Source of the DNA: CAZBWP01 sp964630265
Lineage (GTDB): Bacteria; Pseudomonadota; Alphaproteobacteria; Rhodospirillales; Defluviicoccaceae
Reading direction: 5' to 3'
DNA: 24,064 nt
NCBI GenBank assembly: GCA_964630265.1
Contig: CAZVRW010000053.1
Span: 1 to 24,064 of the forward strand
Shown here: positions 7,503 to 14,930 of the stretch, one piece after another
Numbering within the stretch: position 1 is the first letter of the stretch
Layout of the letters: each line of letters starts with the position of its first letter
Translations under genes and position numbers: made by a program
Notes under the pieces: model-generated
Database searches by the model: none
Seen by the model: only the letters and a program-made list of their open reading frames with translations
Told to the model about the DNA's origin: nothing

Positions 7503-8326
7503 CGGTGCGACCGATGGCCGGCGGCCGGCGCATCGATACTGGTGATCGTCGGGGCGTCGCCACAGAGCGGGCATTCCGGGTCGCGGCGCACCCGGATCTT
7601 GCGGAACTCGGCCGAGAGCGCATCGCACACGAGCAGCCAGCCGGACAGCCCCTCGCCGATGCCGAGAATCTCCTTGATCACCTCGGTCGCCTGCAGCGAG
7701 CCGATAGTGCCGCACCAAGCGCCGAGCACGCCGGCCTCGGCGCAGGTCGGCGCCGATCCCGGCGGTGGCGGCGCGCGGAACAGGCAGCGATAACAGGGGC
7801 CGTGCCCGCCGTCCTCGCTGACCGCGTGCGCCTTGAAGGTGGCGACTTGGCCGTCGAAGCGGAGGATGGCGCCGGACACCAGCGGCGTCCGGGCGAAATA
7901 ACAGGCGTCGTTGACGAGAAAACGGGTGGGAAAGTTGTCGCTGCCGTCGGCTACCACGTCATAGTCGGCGATGAGGTCCAGAGCGTTGTCGACGGTGAGC
8001 CGCACCGGGTGCGGCAGCAGCCGGACCTCCGGATTGATCGCGGCGATCGTCTGCTTCGCACTCTCCACCTTGGCGACGCCGATCGACCGGGTGGTGTGGA
8101 CGATCTGACGCTGCAGGTTACTCAGGTCGACAACATCGTCGTCGACGACGCCGATGGTGCCGACGCCGGCGGCGGCCAGGTACAACAGCAGCGGTGAGCC
8201 GAGCCCGCCGGCGCCGATAACAAGAACACGGGCCTGCAGCAGCCGCGCCTGGCCCGCGCCACCGACGGCGTCCAGCAGAATATGCCGGGCGTAGCGTTGG
8301 ATCTGCGCTTCGGAGAAGTCGTACAC
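7499..8326 (-). CDS. HesA/MoeB/ThiF-family E1-like adenylyltransferase
   Basis: Encodes 275 residues if started at the GTG at 8326, which places the usual family opening (YDFSEAQIQRYARHILL) at the N-terminus. The nucleotide-binding loop is GAGGLGS (38-44). GSDN (128-131) holds the magnesium/ATP aspartate. The zinc cysteines are present as CYRC (178-181) and CPLC (252-255). Cys195 in CAEAGVLG aligns with the catalytic cysteine of ThiF. Such enzymes adenylate the C-terminal glycine of MoaD- or ThiS-like sulfur carriers. There is no C-terminal rhodanese domain, and no carrier gene in the window. The start is 19 bases after the cysK stop, with no strong Shine-Dalgarno. An ATG at 8416 would add 30 residues of low-quality sequence inside cysK and looks wrong. 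Whether it is MoeB- or ThiF-like in function is open. Confidence 0.85.
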   Translation of the reverse strand: MYDFSEAQIQRYARHILLDAVGGAGQARLLQARVLVIGAGGLGSPLLLYLAAAGVGTIGVVDDDVVDLSNLQRQIVHTTRSIGVAKVESAKQTIAAINPEVRLLPHPVRLTVDNALDLIADYDVVADGSDNFPTRFLVNDACYFARTPLVSGAILRFDGQVATFKAHAVSEDGGHGPCYRCLFRAPPPPGSAPTCAEAGVLGAWCGTIGSLQATEVIKEILGIGEGLSGWLLVCDALSAEFRKIRVRRDPECPLCGDAPTITSIDAPAAGHRSHR

Positions 8327-8345
8327 GATGCCAGGGCCGGCAGGG

Positions 8346-9332
8346 TCAGTCGAGGCCGATGCCCTCGAACAGCGCCGTCGACAGGTAGCGCTCGGCGAAC
8401 GAGGGCAGGATGACAACGATGCGTTTGCCCGCCATCTCCGGCCGGCAGCCCACCTCGACGGCGGCGGCCAGCGCGCCGCCCGAGGAAATGCCGACGGGCA
8501 GACCCTCCAGGCGGGCGACGCGACGGGCCATGGCGAAGGCCGTCTCGTTGCCGATGCGGACGATCTCGTCGATCTCGTCGACGTCGAGCACGCCCGGGAT
8601 GAAGCCGGCCCCGATCCCCTGGATCTTATGCGGCCCCGGCACCCCGCCGGACAGTACCGGGCTGTCCTCGGGTTCGACGGCGATCATTTTCAGCGACGGG
8701 CGGCGCGGTTTCAGCGCCAGGGCGATGCCGGTAAGCGTGCCGCCGGTGCCGACACCGCTGATCACCGCGTCGAGCTGGCCCCCAGTGTCGCGCCAGATCT
8801 CCTCAGCGGTTGTGTTGCGATGGACCTCCGGGTTGGCCGGGTTGTTGAACTGCTGCAGCATCATCGCCCCCGGCGTCGCGTTGACGATTTCGCCGGCTTT
8901 TTGCACGGCGCCCGGCATGCCCTTGGCGGCCGGCGTCAGCACGATTTCGGCGCCAAGCAGAGCCAGCATTTTGCGCCGCTCGATGGACATGCTGTCCGGC
9001 ATGGTCAGGATCAGGCGATAGCCGCGCGCCGCGCAGACGAAGGCCAACGCGATGCCGGTATTGCCCGAGGTCGGCTCGACCAGCACCGAGCCGGGCGCGA
9101 TCCGCCCCTCGGCCTCGGCCGCGCGCACCATGGCGAGGCCGATGCGGTCCTTGACCGAGCTCAAGGGGTTGAAGAACTCGCACTTGCCGAGCAGTTCCGC
9201 GCCGCACCCCTCCTCCTGGGCGAGCTTGGGCAGGCGGATCAGCGGCGTGCCGCCGATGGTCTCGAGGATACTGTCGTAAATGCGGCCGCGCCCCGCGACG
9301 GGTGCCGTGGGCGCGCTCATTTGATCATCCAT
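8346..9332 (-). CDS. cysK: Cysteine synthase A (O-acetylserine sulfhydrylase)
   Basis: Encodes 328 residues of the fold-type II PLP family. Lys61 in NPLSSVKDRIG is the Schiff-base lysine. PTSGNTG (about 88-94) is the substrate/PLP loop, GVGTGGT binds the PLP phosphate, and GISSGGALAA sits near the C-terminus. The enzyme makes L-cysteine from O-acetylserine and sulfide in the cytosol. The ATG at 9332 is chosen because GGAGGG lies about 11 bases before it; an in-frame ATG at 9320 is a possible alternative with poorer spacing. An Rrf2-type regulator lies 98 bases upstream and may control this gene. A ThiF-like enzyme follows after 19 bases, probably on the same transcript. All catalytic landmarks are intact. 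Confidence 0.93.
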   Translation of the reverse strand: MDDQMSAPTAPVAGRGRIYDSILETIGGTPLIRLPKLAQEEGCGAELLGKCEFFNPLSSVKDRIGLAMVRAAEAEGRIAPGSVLVEPTSGNTGIALAFVCAARGYRLILTMPDSMSIERRKMLALLGAEIVLTPAAKGMPGAVQKAGEIVNATPGAMMLQQFNNPANPEVHRNTTAEEIWRDTGGQLDAVISGVGTGGTLTGIALALKPRRPSLKMIAVEPEDSPVLSGGVPGPHKIQGIGAGFIPGVLDVDEIDEIVRIGNETAFAMARRVARLEGLPVGISSGGALAAAVEVGCRPEMAGKRIVVILPSFAERYLSTALFEGIGLD

Positions 9333-9409
9333 CGTCCGGGAAGCCCTCCATGCGCGATGCGGTTTCTATGTTTATCGAGCACGCGGTGCCGGATGGACAG
9401 CGGCCCTTG

Positions 9410-9419
9410 TTCCCTGGAA
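9410..9419. promoter_or_regulatory. Possible operator-like dyad upstream of cysK
   Basis: TTCC-CT-GGAA forms a short dyad 78 bases before the cysK start, in the 98-base gap after the Rrf2 gene. If the regulator acts on cysK this is one candidate site, but a dyad this short is weak evidence and no clear -35/-10 pair was found beside it. Confidence 0.2.
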
Positions 9420-9430
9420 TGTGCTATGAA

Positions 9431-9886
9431 CTAGATCGAGAAGTCCAGGCTATTGCGCCCTTCGCTGACGATGCCGACCTCATTGGCGCGGGCGCACAGA
9501 TCGTCCACCGTCAAGCGATCCAGGCGCATCATCACCTCATCCTGGATTTCGCCCCAGAGTGGCCGGACGACGTGGTGAGCCAACGGCGAGCCGGTATCTT
9601 CCTGCAACGGGTCCTGCGCCGTCTCCATCTGTCGGACGGTGCGGACGATGTCCCCGACGGTGATGCGACGGCGCTCACGGGCGAGGCGGTAGCCGCCGCG
9701 CGGACCGCGCACGCCGACCAGCAGGCCGTCGCGCACCAGCGACTGCAACGCCTGCTCCAGGTAGCGGCGCGGAATCCCTTGACGGCGCGTGATCTCGCTG
9801 CTCTGCACCGGCTCACTGCCGGCGTGATAGGCGATGTCGAGTACTGCCTCGATGGCGAACAGTGTCTTGCGTGACAGGCGAAGCAT
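9431..9886 (-). CDS. Rrf2 family transcriptional regulator (no Fe-S cysteines)
   Basis: Encodes 151 residues. The N-terminal winged helix-turn-helix is typical of Rrf2: LSRKTLFAIEAVLDIA (4-19), a recognition segment IPRRYLEQALQSLVRDGLL (38-56), and a wing GPRGGYRLAR (61-70). The three-cysteine cluster that holds the iron-sulfur centre in IscR and NsrR (about residues 90-110) is absent. The only cysteine is Cys131. This resembles CymR-type members, which sense cysteine status with CysK in Gram-positive bacteria. Its position immediately upstream of cysK fits a role in cysteine metabolism, but that is inference. The ATG at 9886 has AGGGGAA about nine bases upstream and lies 18 bases after dut, so it is probably part of the coaBC-dut transcript. 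Confidence 0.85.
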   Translation of the reverse strand: MLRLSRKTLFAIEAVLDIAYHAGSEPVQSSEITRRQGIPRRYLEQALQSLVRDGLLVGVRGPRGGYRLARERRRITVGDIVRTVRQMETAQDPLQEDTGSPLAHHVVRPLWGEIQDEVMMRLDRLTVDDLCARANEVGIVSEGRNSLDFSI

Positions 9887-9904
9887 GCCGGCGTTCCCCT
9901 TTCT

Positions 9905-10369
9905 TCAGCCGCGAGGGCTGTCGATGCCCGTGGATCCGAAGCCGCCCTCCGCCCGCCGCGAAGCAGGAAGATCGTCGACAAGCTGCAACGCCACCGTGGT
10001 GACCGGCGCCACGACCAGTTGCGCGATGCGCATGCCCCGCTCGATCTGCACGCTTTCAGTGCCGTGGTTGACGAGCACGACGACGATCTCTCCCCGATAG
10101 TCGGCATCGATGGTGCCGGGGCTGTTCAGCACGGTCACGCCGTGTTGCGCCGCCAGCCCTGAACGCGGCCGCACTTGCGCCTCGTAGCCGGCGGGCAGGG
10201 CCAGCGCGATACCGGTCGGCACGCGGACCCGCTCTCCCGGTGCCAAGTCGAGTGGCTGGGCGAGCGCCGCGGACAGATCCATGCCGGCGCTGGCTTGCGT
10301 GGCGTAGCGCGGCAATGGCAGGTCGGCGCCGTGCGGGAGCCGCCGGACAAGGACGGGGAGCGGCGTCAC
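9905..10369 (-). CDS. dut: Deoxyuridine 5'-triphosphate nucleotidohydrolase
   Basis: Encodes 154 residues of a trimeric dUTPase. All five signature motifs are present: AGMDL (28-32), RPRSGLA (67-73), GTIDADYRGEI (85-95), RIAQLVV (114-120) and the C-terminal lid GGFGSTG (142-148). The enzyme splits dUTP to dUMP and pyrophosphate, keeping uracil out of DNA and feeding thymidylate synthesis. The start is a GTG at 10369 that overlaps the coaBC stop as GTGA. No ATG fits, because the first internal Met is inside motif 1. The coaBC-dut pairing is conserved in many proteobacteria. Coupling of the two by stop-start overlap is visible here. Confidence 0.93.
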   Translation of the reverse strand: MTPLPVLVRRLPHGADLPLPRYATQASAGMDLSAALAQPLDLAPGERVRVPTGIALALPAGYEAQVRPRSGLAAQHGVTVLNSPGTIDADYRGEIVVVLVNHGTESVQIERGMRIAQLVVAPVTTVALQLVDDLPASRRAEGGFGSTGIDSPRG

Positions 10370-11568
10370 GGGGCTGCCGCCAGTGCTGCGGCAATGCGTT
10401 CGGCCAAGCGATCGGCGACCGCGTGCTTGGTCATCGACGGCCAAGCTTCGACGCCCGCGTCGGAGACCAAGTGCACGGTGTTGCAGTCGCCGCCGAAGGT
10501 ACCGGACGCGGCAGAGACGTCGTTGGCGACGATCCAGTCGCATCCCTTGCGGCGGCGTTTCTCGATCGCATTGTCGACGATCGCCGACGTTTCCGCCGCG
10601 AAGCCCACCACCAGACGCGGACGGTCGGCATGGGCGGCGATGGTCGCCAGGACGTCCGGATTTTCCGCGAGGGTCAGCGTCGGCGGCGCGGCGTCGGTCG
10701 CCTTCTTCAGCTTCTGGTCGGCGATCTGAGCGACCCGCCAGTCGCCGACGGCGGCCGCGAACACCGCGACATCCATCGGCAGCGCCGCCATGCATGCCGC
10801 GAGCATCTGTCCCGCCGTCTCTACCCGGACAACGGTGACGCCAAGCGGATCGGGTTCGCTGGTCGGGCCGGTGACCAGCGTCGTTGCCGCGCCGAGCGCC
10901 GCCAGCGCCTGGGCGATGGCGTGGCCCTGCTTGCCGGACGAGCGGTTGGCGATGTAGCGCACCGGGTCGATCGGCTCGTGCGTCGGACCGCTGGTGACCA
11001 GCGCGCGGCGGCCGGCCAGTCGCATCTCGCCGCCCAGGTGTCGCTCGATGGTGGCGACGATCTCGTCGGACTCGGCCATGCGCCCCGGCCCCCATTCGCC
11101 GCACGCCATGTCGCCCTCGTTCGGGCCGACGAACCGGACGCCGCGACGACGCAGCAGTTCCAGGTTCCATTGTGTTGCCGGATGCTCCCACATGCGCACG
11201 TTCATCGCCGGCGCCGCAAGCACGGGCTTGTCGGTGGCGAGCAAGAGCGTCGTCGCCAGATCGTCGGCGAGGCCGGCGGCCATGCGGGCGAGGATGTTGG
11301 CGGTGGCCGGCGCGACAACCAGCAGATCCGCTTCCCGCGACAGCCGAATGTGCCCCATTTCATGCTCGTCGGTCAGCGAGAACAGATCCTGGTAGACCTT
11401 GTCCTCGCTGAGCGCGGCGAGCGAGAGCGGGGTGACGAACTGCGCGCCCGCCGCCGTCAGCACGCAGCGGGCGGCGATGCCGCGTTCACGCAGGCGCCGG
11501 ATCACCTCGAGGACCTTGTAAGCGGCGATCCCCCCGGAAATGACAATGAGAACTCTTTTCCCGGCCAA
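10366..11568 (-). CDS. coaBC: Bifunctional phosphopantothenoylcysteine decarboxylase / phosphopantothenate-cysteine ligase
   Basis: Encodes 400 residues in two domains. The N-terminal CoaC flavoprotein domain (1-180) has SGGIAAYK (11-18), the catalytic His73 in GHIRL, PAMN (120-123) and the lid cysteine Cys156 in GDMACGEWGPGRM. The CoaB domain (187-400) has TSGPTHEPIDPVRYI (192-206), NRSSGKQG (208-215), AAAVGDWR (271-278) and KLKK (286-289). Together they turn 4'-phosphopantothenate into 4'-phosphopantetheine for CoA synthesis. The start is a TTG at 11568, supported by AGGAA seven bases upstream; no ATG fits. The leader (11569-11672) carries an unusual DnaA-box and direct-repeat arrangement, described separately. 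dut overlaps the 3' end by four bases. Confidence 0.93.
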   Translation of the reverse strand: MAGKRVLIVISGGIAAYKVLEVIRRLRERGIAARCVLTAAGAQFVTPLSLAALSEDKVYQDLFSLTDEHEMGHIRLSREADLLVVAPATANILARMAAGLADDLATTLLLATDKPVLAAPAMNVRMWEHPATQWNLELLRRRGVRFVGPNEGDMACGEWGPGRMAESDEIVATIERHLGGEMRLAGRRALVTSGPTHEPIDPVRYIANRSSGKQGHAIAQALAALGAATTLVTGPTSEPDPLGVTVVRVETAGQMLAACMAALPMDVAVFAAAVGDWRVAQIADQKLKKATDAAPPTLTLAENPDVLATIAAHADRPRLVVGFAAETSAIVDNAIEKRRRKGCDWIVANDVSAASGTFGGDCNTVHLVSDAGVEAWPSMTKHAVADRLAERIAAALAAAP

Positions 11569-11585
11569 CTCGGGTTCCTGCCGAT

Positions 11586-11598
11586 TATTTCACGAAAG
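11586..11598. repeat. 13-base direct repeat, copy 1 (coaBC leader)
   Basis: TATTTCACGAAAG occurs here and again at 11645-11657, the two starts 59 bases apart, in the 104-base gap between ubiB and coaBC. The core TTTCACGAAA is a near-palindrome (TTTC-N2-GAAA), as expected of a dimeric protein's binding site. Confidence 0.6.
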
Positions 11599-11603
11599 CG
11601 AAC

Positions 11604-11612
11604 TGTGGATAA
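11604..11612 (-). promoter_or_regulatory. Perfect consensus DnaA box
   Basis: TGTGGATAA on the plus strand is TTATCCACA on the minus strand, the canonical high-affinity DnaA box. It is the only perfect copy I found in the window. It lies between two copies of a 13-base repeat in the coaBC leader. It could mark an origin element or DnaA-dependent control of coaBC-dut. A single 9-base match can also arise by chance. Confidence 0.5.
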
Positions 11613-11644
11613 ACTATGGCCTGCGTCGCCGGGGTGCAAGGCCC

Positions 11645-11657
11645 TATTTCACGAAAG
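11645..11657. repeat. 13-base direct repeat, copy 2 (coaBC leader)
   Basis: This is the second exact copy of TATTTCACGAAAG, 15 bases from the ubiB stop. Together with copy 1 it frames the DnaA box at 11604-11612. Confidence 0.6.
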
Positions 11658-11672
11658 AGTTGCGTGCGTCGT

Positions 11673-13205
11673 TCAGAACAGCAGCCGGCCCGCCAACACT
11701 GCGACGGCGATCCATAGCAACAGGAGCTGCAGCTGCGTGGTGAGGCCGGATCGGGTGGTTCGCGCGTCGGACATGGTGCGCCGCAGGTCGGTCCGCGCCA
11801 GGGCCCGGCTGCCCTGCTCGATCGCCCGCGCGATCTCCGGAAGTTGCGCGACGAAGGCCGCTGCTTCCGTCGCCGCATCGCGGATTCGTGCCTCGGGGCC
11901 GAGTGTGCGCTGCATCCAATCCTCGATCAGCGGGCGAGCGAGGAACCACATGTTGGCCTCGGGGCAGAGCCGGCGGCCGGTTCCCTCGGCCACCAACATG
12001 GTTTTCTGCAGCAGCAGCAGCTGCGGCTGTGTCTCCATTTCGAAGGTCTCCGTCACCTGGAAGAGCTGCCCGAGCAGCCGCGCCACAGAAATCTCGTTCT
12101 GCGGCCGGTCGAGGATCGGTTCGGCGATCGACCGGCAGGCTTGGGCGAAAGCGTCCAGGGAGCGATGCGGCGGCACCCAGCCGGCGGAGAAGTGCACTTC
12201 GGCGACGCGCCGGTAATCGCGGGTCAGGAACGCGAGCAACAGCTCGGCCAGCCAGCGGCGGGTCTTGCGGTCGAGCCGGCCCATGATGCCGAAGTCGACG
12301 GCGATGAGGCGGCCGTCTGCCTGGACGAACATGTTGCCGGGGTGCAGATCGCCGTGGAAGAAGCCATCGCGAAACACCTGCAGGAAGAATGCCTCCGCGG
12401 CATGTGAGATGACGGCCAACGGGTCGAGGCCGGCCTCCAGGATGGCCTCGCGGTCGTCCAACGGCATGCCGTCGATCCAGTCGATGGTGAGAACCCGCTG
12501 GCCGGTCAACGTCCAATGTACCGTCGGCGCACCGAAAGTCAGGCTGCCGGCGAAGTTTTCCGCCAGTTCGGCGGCGGCCGCCGCTTCGAAGCGCAGGTCC
12601 ATTTCAAGCGTCACGCTGTCGGCGAGCGTCCGCACCGATGCCACCGGCTTGAGCCGCCGCCACTGCGGCTGCGTCACCTCGATCAGTTCGGCGACCCAAA
12701 GGAACAGGTCGAGGTCGCGACGGAATGCCTGCTCGATCCCCGGCCGCAGCACCTTCACCGCCACCGATCTGCCATCGACGGTGACCGCCCGATGCACCTG
12801 GGCGATGGACGCGGCCGCAACCGCCCTGTCGTCGAACTCCCGGAACAGGGCCTCAACCGGGGCGCCCAGCTCGGCAACGATGGCCGCGCGCGCCTCTGCG
12901 CCAGGGAACGGTGGCAGGCGATCCTGCAGGTCCGAAAGGTCGGCCGCCATTTCCTCGCCGAGCAGGTCGGAGCGTGTCGACAGGGCTTGGCCGAGCTTGA
13001 TGAAGGACGGGCCGGCTTCCTGCAGTGCCCGCGCCAGCCGCTGCCCCGGTCTGCCGCTCTCGTGTCGCCGCGAGATCAGGCGGGCCGCCCACAGCACGAC
13101 GGGCGTCACGCCGGTCCGCTCCAGCACGAACAGCGCATCGTGGCGCGCCAGGATCCGGGCGATCGCCGCCAGCCGGAGCAGATTGCGAACGGCACGGATC
13201 ATCAC
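11673..13205 (-). CDS. ubiB: Ubiquinone biosynthesis atypical kinase/ATPase
   Basis: Encodes 510 residues of the ABC1/ADCK/UbiB family. The family-specific KxGQ motif is KLGQALSTRSDLL (70-82). The alanine-rich loop that replaces the glycine-rich loop is AAAS (130-133). The ATP lysine is K151 in VAVKVLRPG. The catalytic loop is HGDLHPGN (284-291, Asp286) and DFG is at 304-306. A single hydrophobic membrane anchor of about 18 residues ends the protein at LLF. UbiB has ATPase activity needed for ubiquinone synthesis, probably by extracting lipid intermediates from the membrane. ubiE lies upstream with a 37-base gap, as in many proteobacteria, and coaBC follows after 104 bases. The start at ATG 13205 gives the expected N-terminus. 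Confidence 0.93.
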   Translation of the reverse strand: MMIRAVRNLLRLAAIARILARHDALFVLERTGVTPVVLWAARLISRRHESGRPGQRLARALQEAGPSFIKLGQALSTRSDLLGEEMAADLSDLQDRLPPFPGAEARAAIVAELGAPVEALFREFDDRAVAAASIAQVHRAVTVDGRSVAVKVLRPGIEQAFRRDLDLFLWVAELIEVTQPQWRRLKPVASVRTLADSVTLEMDLRFEAAAAAELAENFAGSLTFGAPTVHWTLTGQRVLTIDWIDGMPLDDREAILEAGLDPLAVISHAAEAFFLQVFRDGFFHGDLHPGNMFVQADGRLIAVDFGIMGRLDRKTRRWLAELLLAFLTRDYRRVAEVHFSAGWVPPHRSLDAFAQACRSIAEPILDRPQNEISVARLLGQLFQVTETFEMETQPQLLLLQKTMLVAEGTGRRLCPEANMWFLARPLIEDWMQRTLGPEARIRDAATEAAAFVAQLPEIARAIEQGSRALARTDLRRTMSDARTTRSGLTTQLQLLLLWIAVAVLAGRLLF

Positions 13206-13242
13206 GGGCGGCGCGTTCGGGCGGTGGTCGGGTCCGGCGGCG

Positions 13243-14019
13243 TCACGTCCGCCACGCCGAATGCAGCGCGGCGATCCCGCCCGACAGGTTGCGGTACTTG
13301 ACGAGATCGAAGCCTGCCTCGCCGATCAGCCGGGCAAAGGTGTCCTGCGGCGGGAACCGGCGGATGCTTTCGGCGAGGTATCGGTAGGCATCGGCGTCGC
13401 CGGCGATCACCGAGCCCAGCGCCGGCAGCACCGCGAACGAATAAACATCGTACAGGCGATCGAGGACCGGCGCGGTCACCTGGCTGAACTCCAGGCAGAG
13501 AAAGCGGCCGCCGGGCCTGAGCACGCGACGGGCTTCGCCCAGCACCGCCGGAATTCGGGTGACGTTGCGGATGGCGAAGGCGATGGTATAGGCGTCGATC
13601 GACGCATCGGCGATCGGCAGGCTCTCGGCATCGCCGCACACCCAGTCGATGCCTTCGACGACGCCCACATCGATGCTGGCGTCGCGGCCGACCGTCAGCA
13701 TCTCCTGGTTGATGTCGACGACGGTAACAGGCCCGCCGCCGCGTGCCAGGACGCGCCGAGCGATGTCGCCGGTGCCACCGCCGACGTCGAGCAGGCGCAT
13801 GCCGGGGCGCGGCGCCAGCCAGTCGATCATCGCCGCCTTCCAAAGGCGGTGGACCCTGAGGCTCATCAGGTCGTTCATCAGGTCGTAGCGCGGGGCCACG
13901 GAGTCGAAGACGCCGCGCACCAGCGACGCCTTCTCCGCCGCCGGCACCGACCGGAAACCGAAGTGGGTGACCGGGTCGGGCGACGTTGCGCCGGAGGGTC
14001 GGGATGAACCTTGGCTCAT
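13243..14019 (-). CDS. ubiE: Ubiquinone/menaquinone biosynthesis C-methyltransferase
   Basis: Encodes 258 residues of a class I SAM methyltransferase. The family signature YDLMNDLMSLRVHRLWK lies at 45-61. SAM motif I is LLDVGGGTGDIA (76-87), GDAESLP is at 129-135, and the second UbiE signature RNVTRIPAVLGEARRVLRPGG starts at 151. UbiE C-methylates the demethylated ring intermediate in ubiquinone (and menaquinone) synthesis. The ATG at 14019 is the best start, although no strong ribosome-binding site precedes it; the first 20 residues are low-complexity and the true start could be slightly downstream. The gene is divergent from mutM with only 47 bases between, and heads the leftward cluster with ubiB next. 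Confidence 0.92.
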   Translation of the reverse strand: MSQGSSRPSGATSPDPVTHFGFRSVPAAEKASLVRGVFDSVAPRYDLMNDLMSLRVHRLWKAAMIDWLAPRPGMRLLDVGGGTGDIARRVLARGGGPVTVVDINQEMLTVGRDASIDVGVVEGIDWVCGDAESLPIADASIDAYTIAFAIRNVTRIPAVLGEARRVLRPGGRFLCLEFSQVTAPVLDRLYDVYSFAVLPALGSVIAGDADAYRYLAESIRRFPPQDTFARLIGEAGFDLVKYRNLSGGIAALHSAWRT

Positions 14020-14066
14020 GGCGTGAGACCATAGCGGAAGGGCACCGGCCGCGCTAGCATGCGGCC

Positions 14067-14909
14067 ATGCCCGAACTGCCTGAAGTGGAGATCGTCCGCC
14101 GCGGTCTCGAGCCCGTGCTGACCGGCCATCGCCTCGTCGAAGTCGTAGCGCGGCGCCCCGATCTGCGGTTTCCGCTGCCACCCGACTTGGTGCGGCGCAC
14201 TTGTGGCCGCAGTGTCGTGGCCGTCGACCGGCGCGCCAAGTACTTGCTGCTGAGGCTGGATGATGGGGCGGTGTGGCTGGCGCATCTCGGCATGTCCGGG
14301 CGTTTCCATGTGTTCAGGGACACGGCGCCGGCGCCCGGGCCGCACGACCATGTCGACCTCGTCACCGATACCGGCACGACCGTCCGCTTCCGTGATCCAC
14401 GGCGTTTCGGCTTCATGGACCTGTTCGCGGCCGACGCGCTCGCCACGCACCCGATGCTGTGCCGACTCGGCCCGGAGCCCCTGAGCGACGCCTTCACCGG
14501 CGCGGTGCTCGCGGCGGCGCTCGCCGGGCGGTTGAGCCCGATCAAGGCGGCGCTGCTCGACCAGCGCACGGTCGCCGGTCTCGGCAACATCTATGTCTCG
14601 GAGAGCCTGTTTCGCGCCGGCCTGTCACCTCGGCGCATGGCCGCCACGGTGTCCGGCGCACGCGCCGACCGGCTGGTCGATGCGGTCAAGGCGGTACTTG
14701 CGGAGTCGATCGCCGCCGGCGGCTCGACGTTGCGCGATCACCGCCGCCCCTCCGGCGAGATCGGCGCGTTCCAGGAGACGTTCGCCGTCTACGGACGGGC
14801 CGGCGAGCCCTGTCCAGGCTGCACCTGTAACGACACGGCGGGTGGCGGCATTCGCCGGATCGTGCAGTCCGGACGGTCCACATTCTATTGTCCCCGCCGC
14901 CAGCGCTGA
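14067..14909 (+). CDS. mutM: Formamidopyrimidine-DNA glycosylase (Fpg/MutM) with atypical zinc finger
   Basis: Encodes 280 residues. PELPEVE follows Met1, so mature Pro1 and Glu2 are the catalytic pair. Lys58 in RRAKYL is the conserved beta-lysine. The H2TH region is QRTVAGLGNIYVSESLF (166-182). The enzyme removes 8-oxoguanine and formamidopyrimidines and nicks the abasic site. The C-terminal zinc finger is unusual. Cys249, Cys252 and Cys275 are present, but the position of the fourth ligand is Arg278 (CPRRQ rather than CPxCQ), and the second-to-third cysteine spacing is 23 instead of about 17 in E. coli Fpg. An extra Cys254 is nearby. The R of the finger loop (SGRSTFYC) is kept. The gene is otherwise intact, and the start is fixed because the N-terminal proline is catalytic. 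Confidence 0.93.
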   Translation: MPELPEVEIVRRGLEPVLTGHRLVEVVARRPDLRFPLPPDLVRRTCGRSVVAVDRRAKYLLLRLDDGAVWLAHLGMSGRFHVFRDTAPAPGPHDHVDLVTDTGTTVRFRDPRRFGFMDLFAADALATHPMLCRLGPEPLSDAFTGAVLAAALAGRLSPIKAALLDQRTVAGLGNIYVSESLFRAGLSPRRMAATVSGARADRLVDAVKAVLAESIAAGGSTLRDHRRPSGEIGAFQETFAVYGRAGEPCPGCTCNDTAGGGIRRIVQSGRSTFYCPRRQR

Positions 14910-14918
14910 TGCTATAAA
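14910..14918 (+). promoter_or_regulatory. Extended -10 promoter for enoyl-CoA hydratase
   Basis: TGCTATAAA starts at 14910, one base after the mutM stop codon (TGA, 14907-14909), and matches an extended -10 (TGnTATAAT-like). A poor -35 (TTGTCC, 14888-14893) is 19 bases upstream. Transcription would begin near 14925, giving a leader of about 135 bases. Confidence 0.4.
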
Positions 14919-14930
14919 ACCCGAACGAAA

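Noticed and set aside
7021..7623. N-terminal extension of the penicillin acylase frame
   Set aside because: It runs through dsrE in another frame and has no protein-like pattern; the ATG at 7020 gives a clean lipoprotein signal peptide.
12265..14007. Plus-strand frame of about 580 codons opposite ubiB and ubiE
   Set aside because: It is antisense to two well-supported genes, and its composition is typical of a shadow frame.
14067..14909. Frameshift at the mutM 3' end as explanation for the lost cysteine
   Set aside because: The finger residues on both sides (SGRSTFYCP and QR) remain in frame, so it is a substitution rather than a shift.
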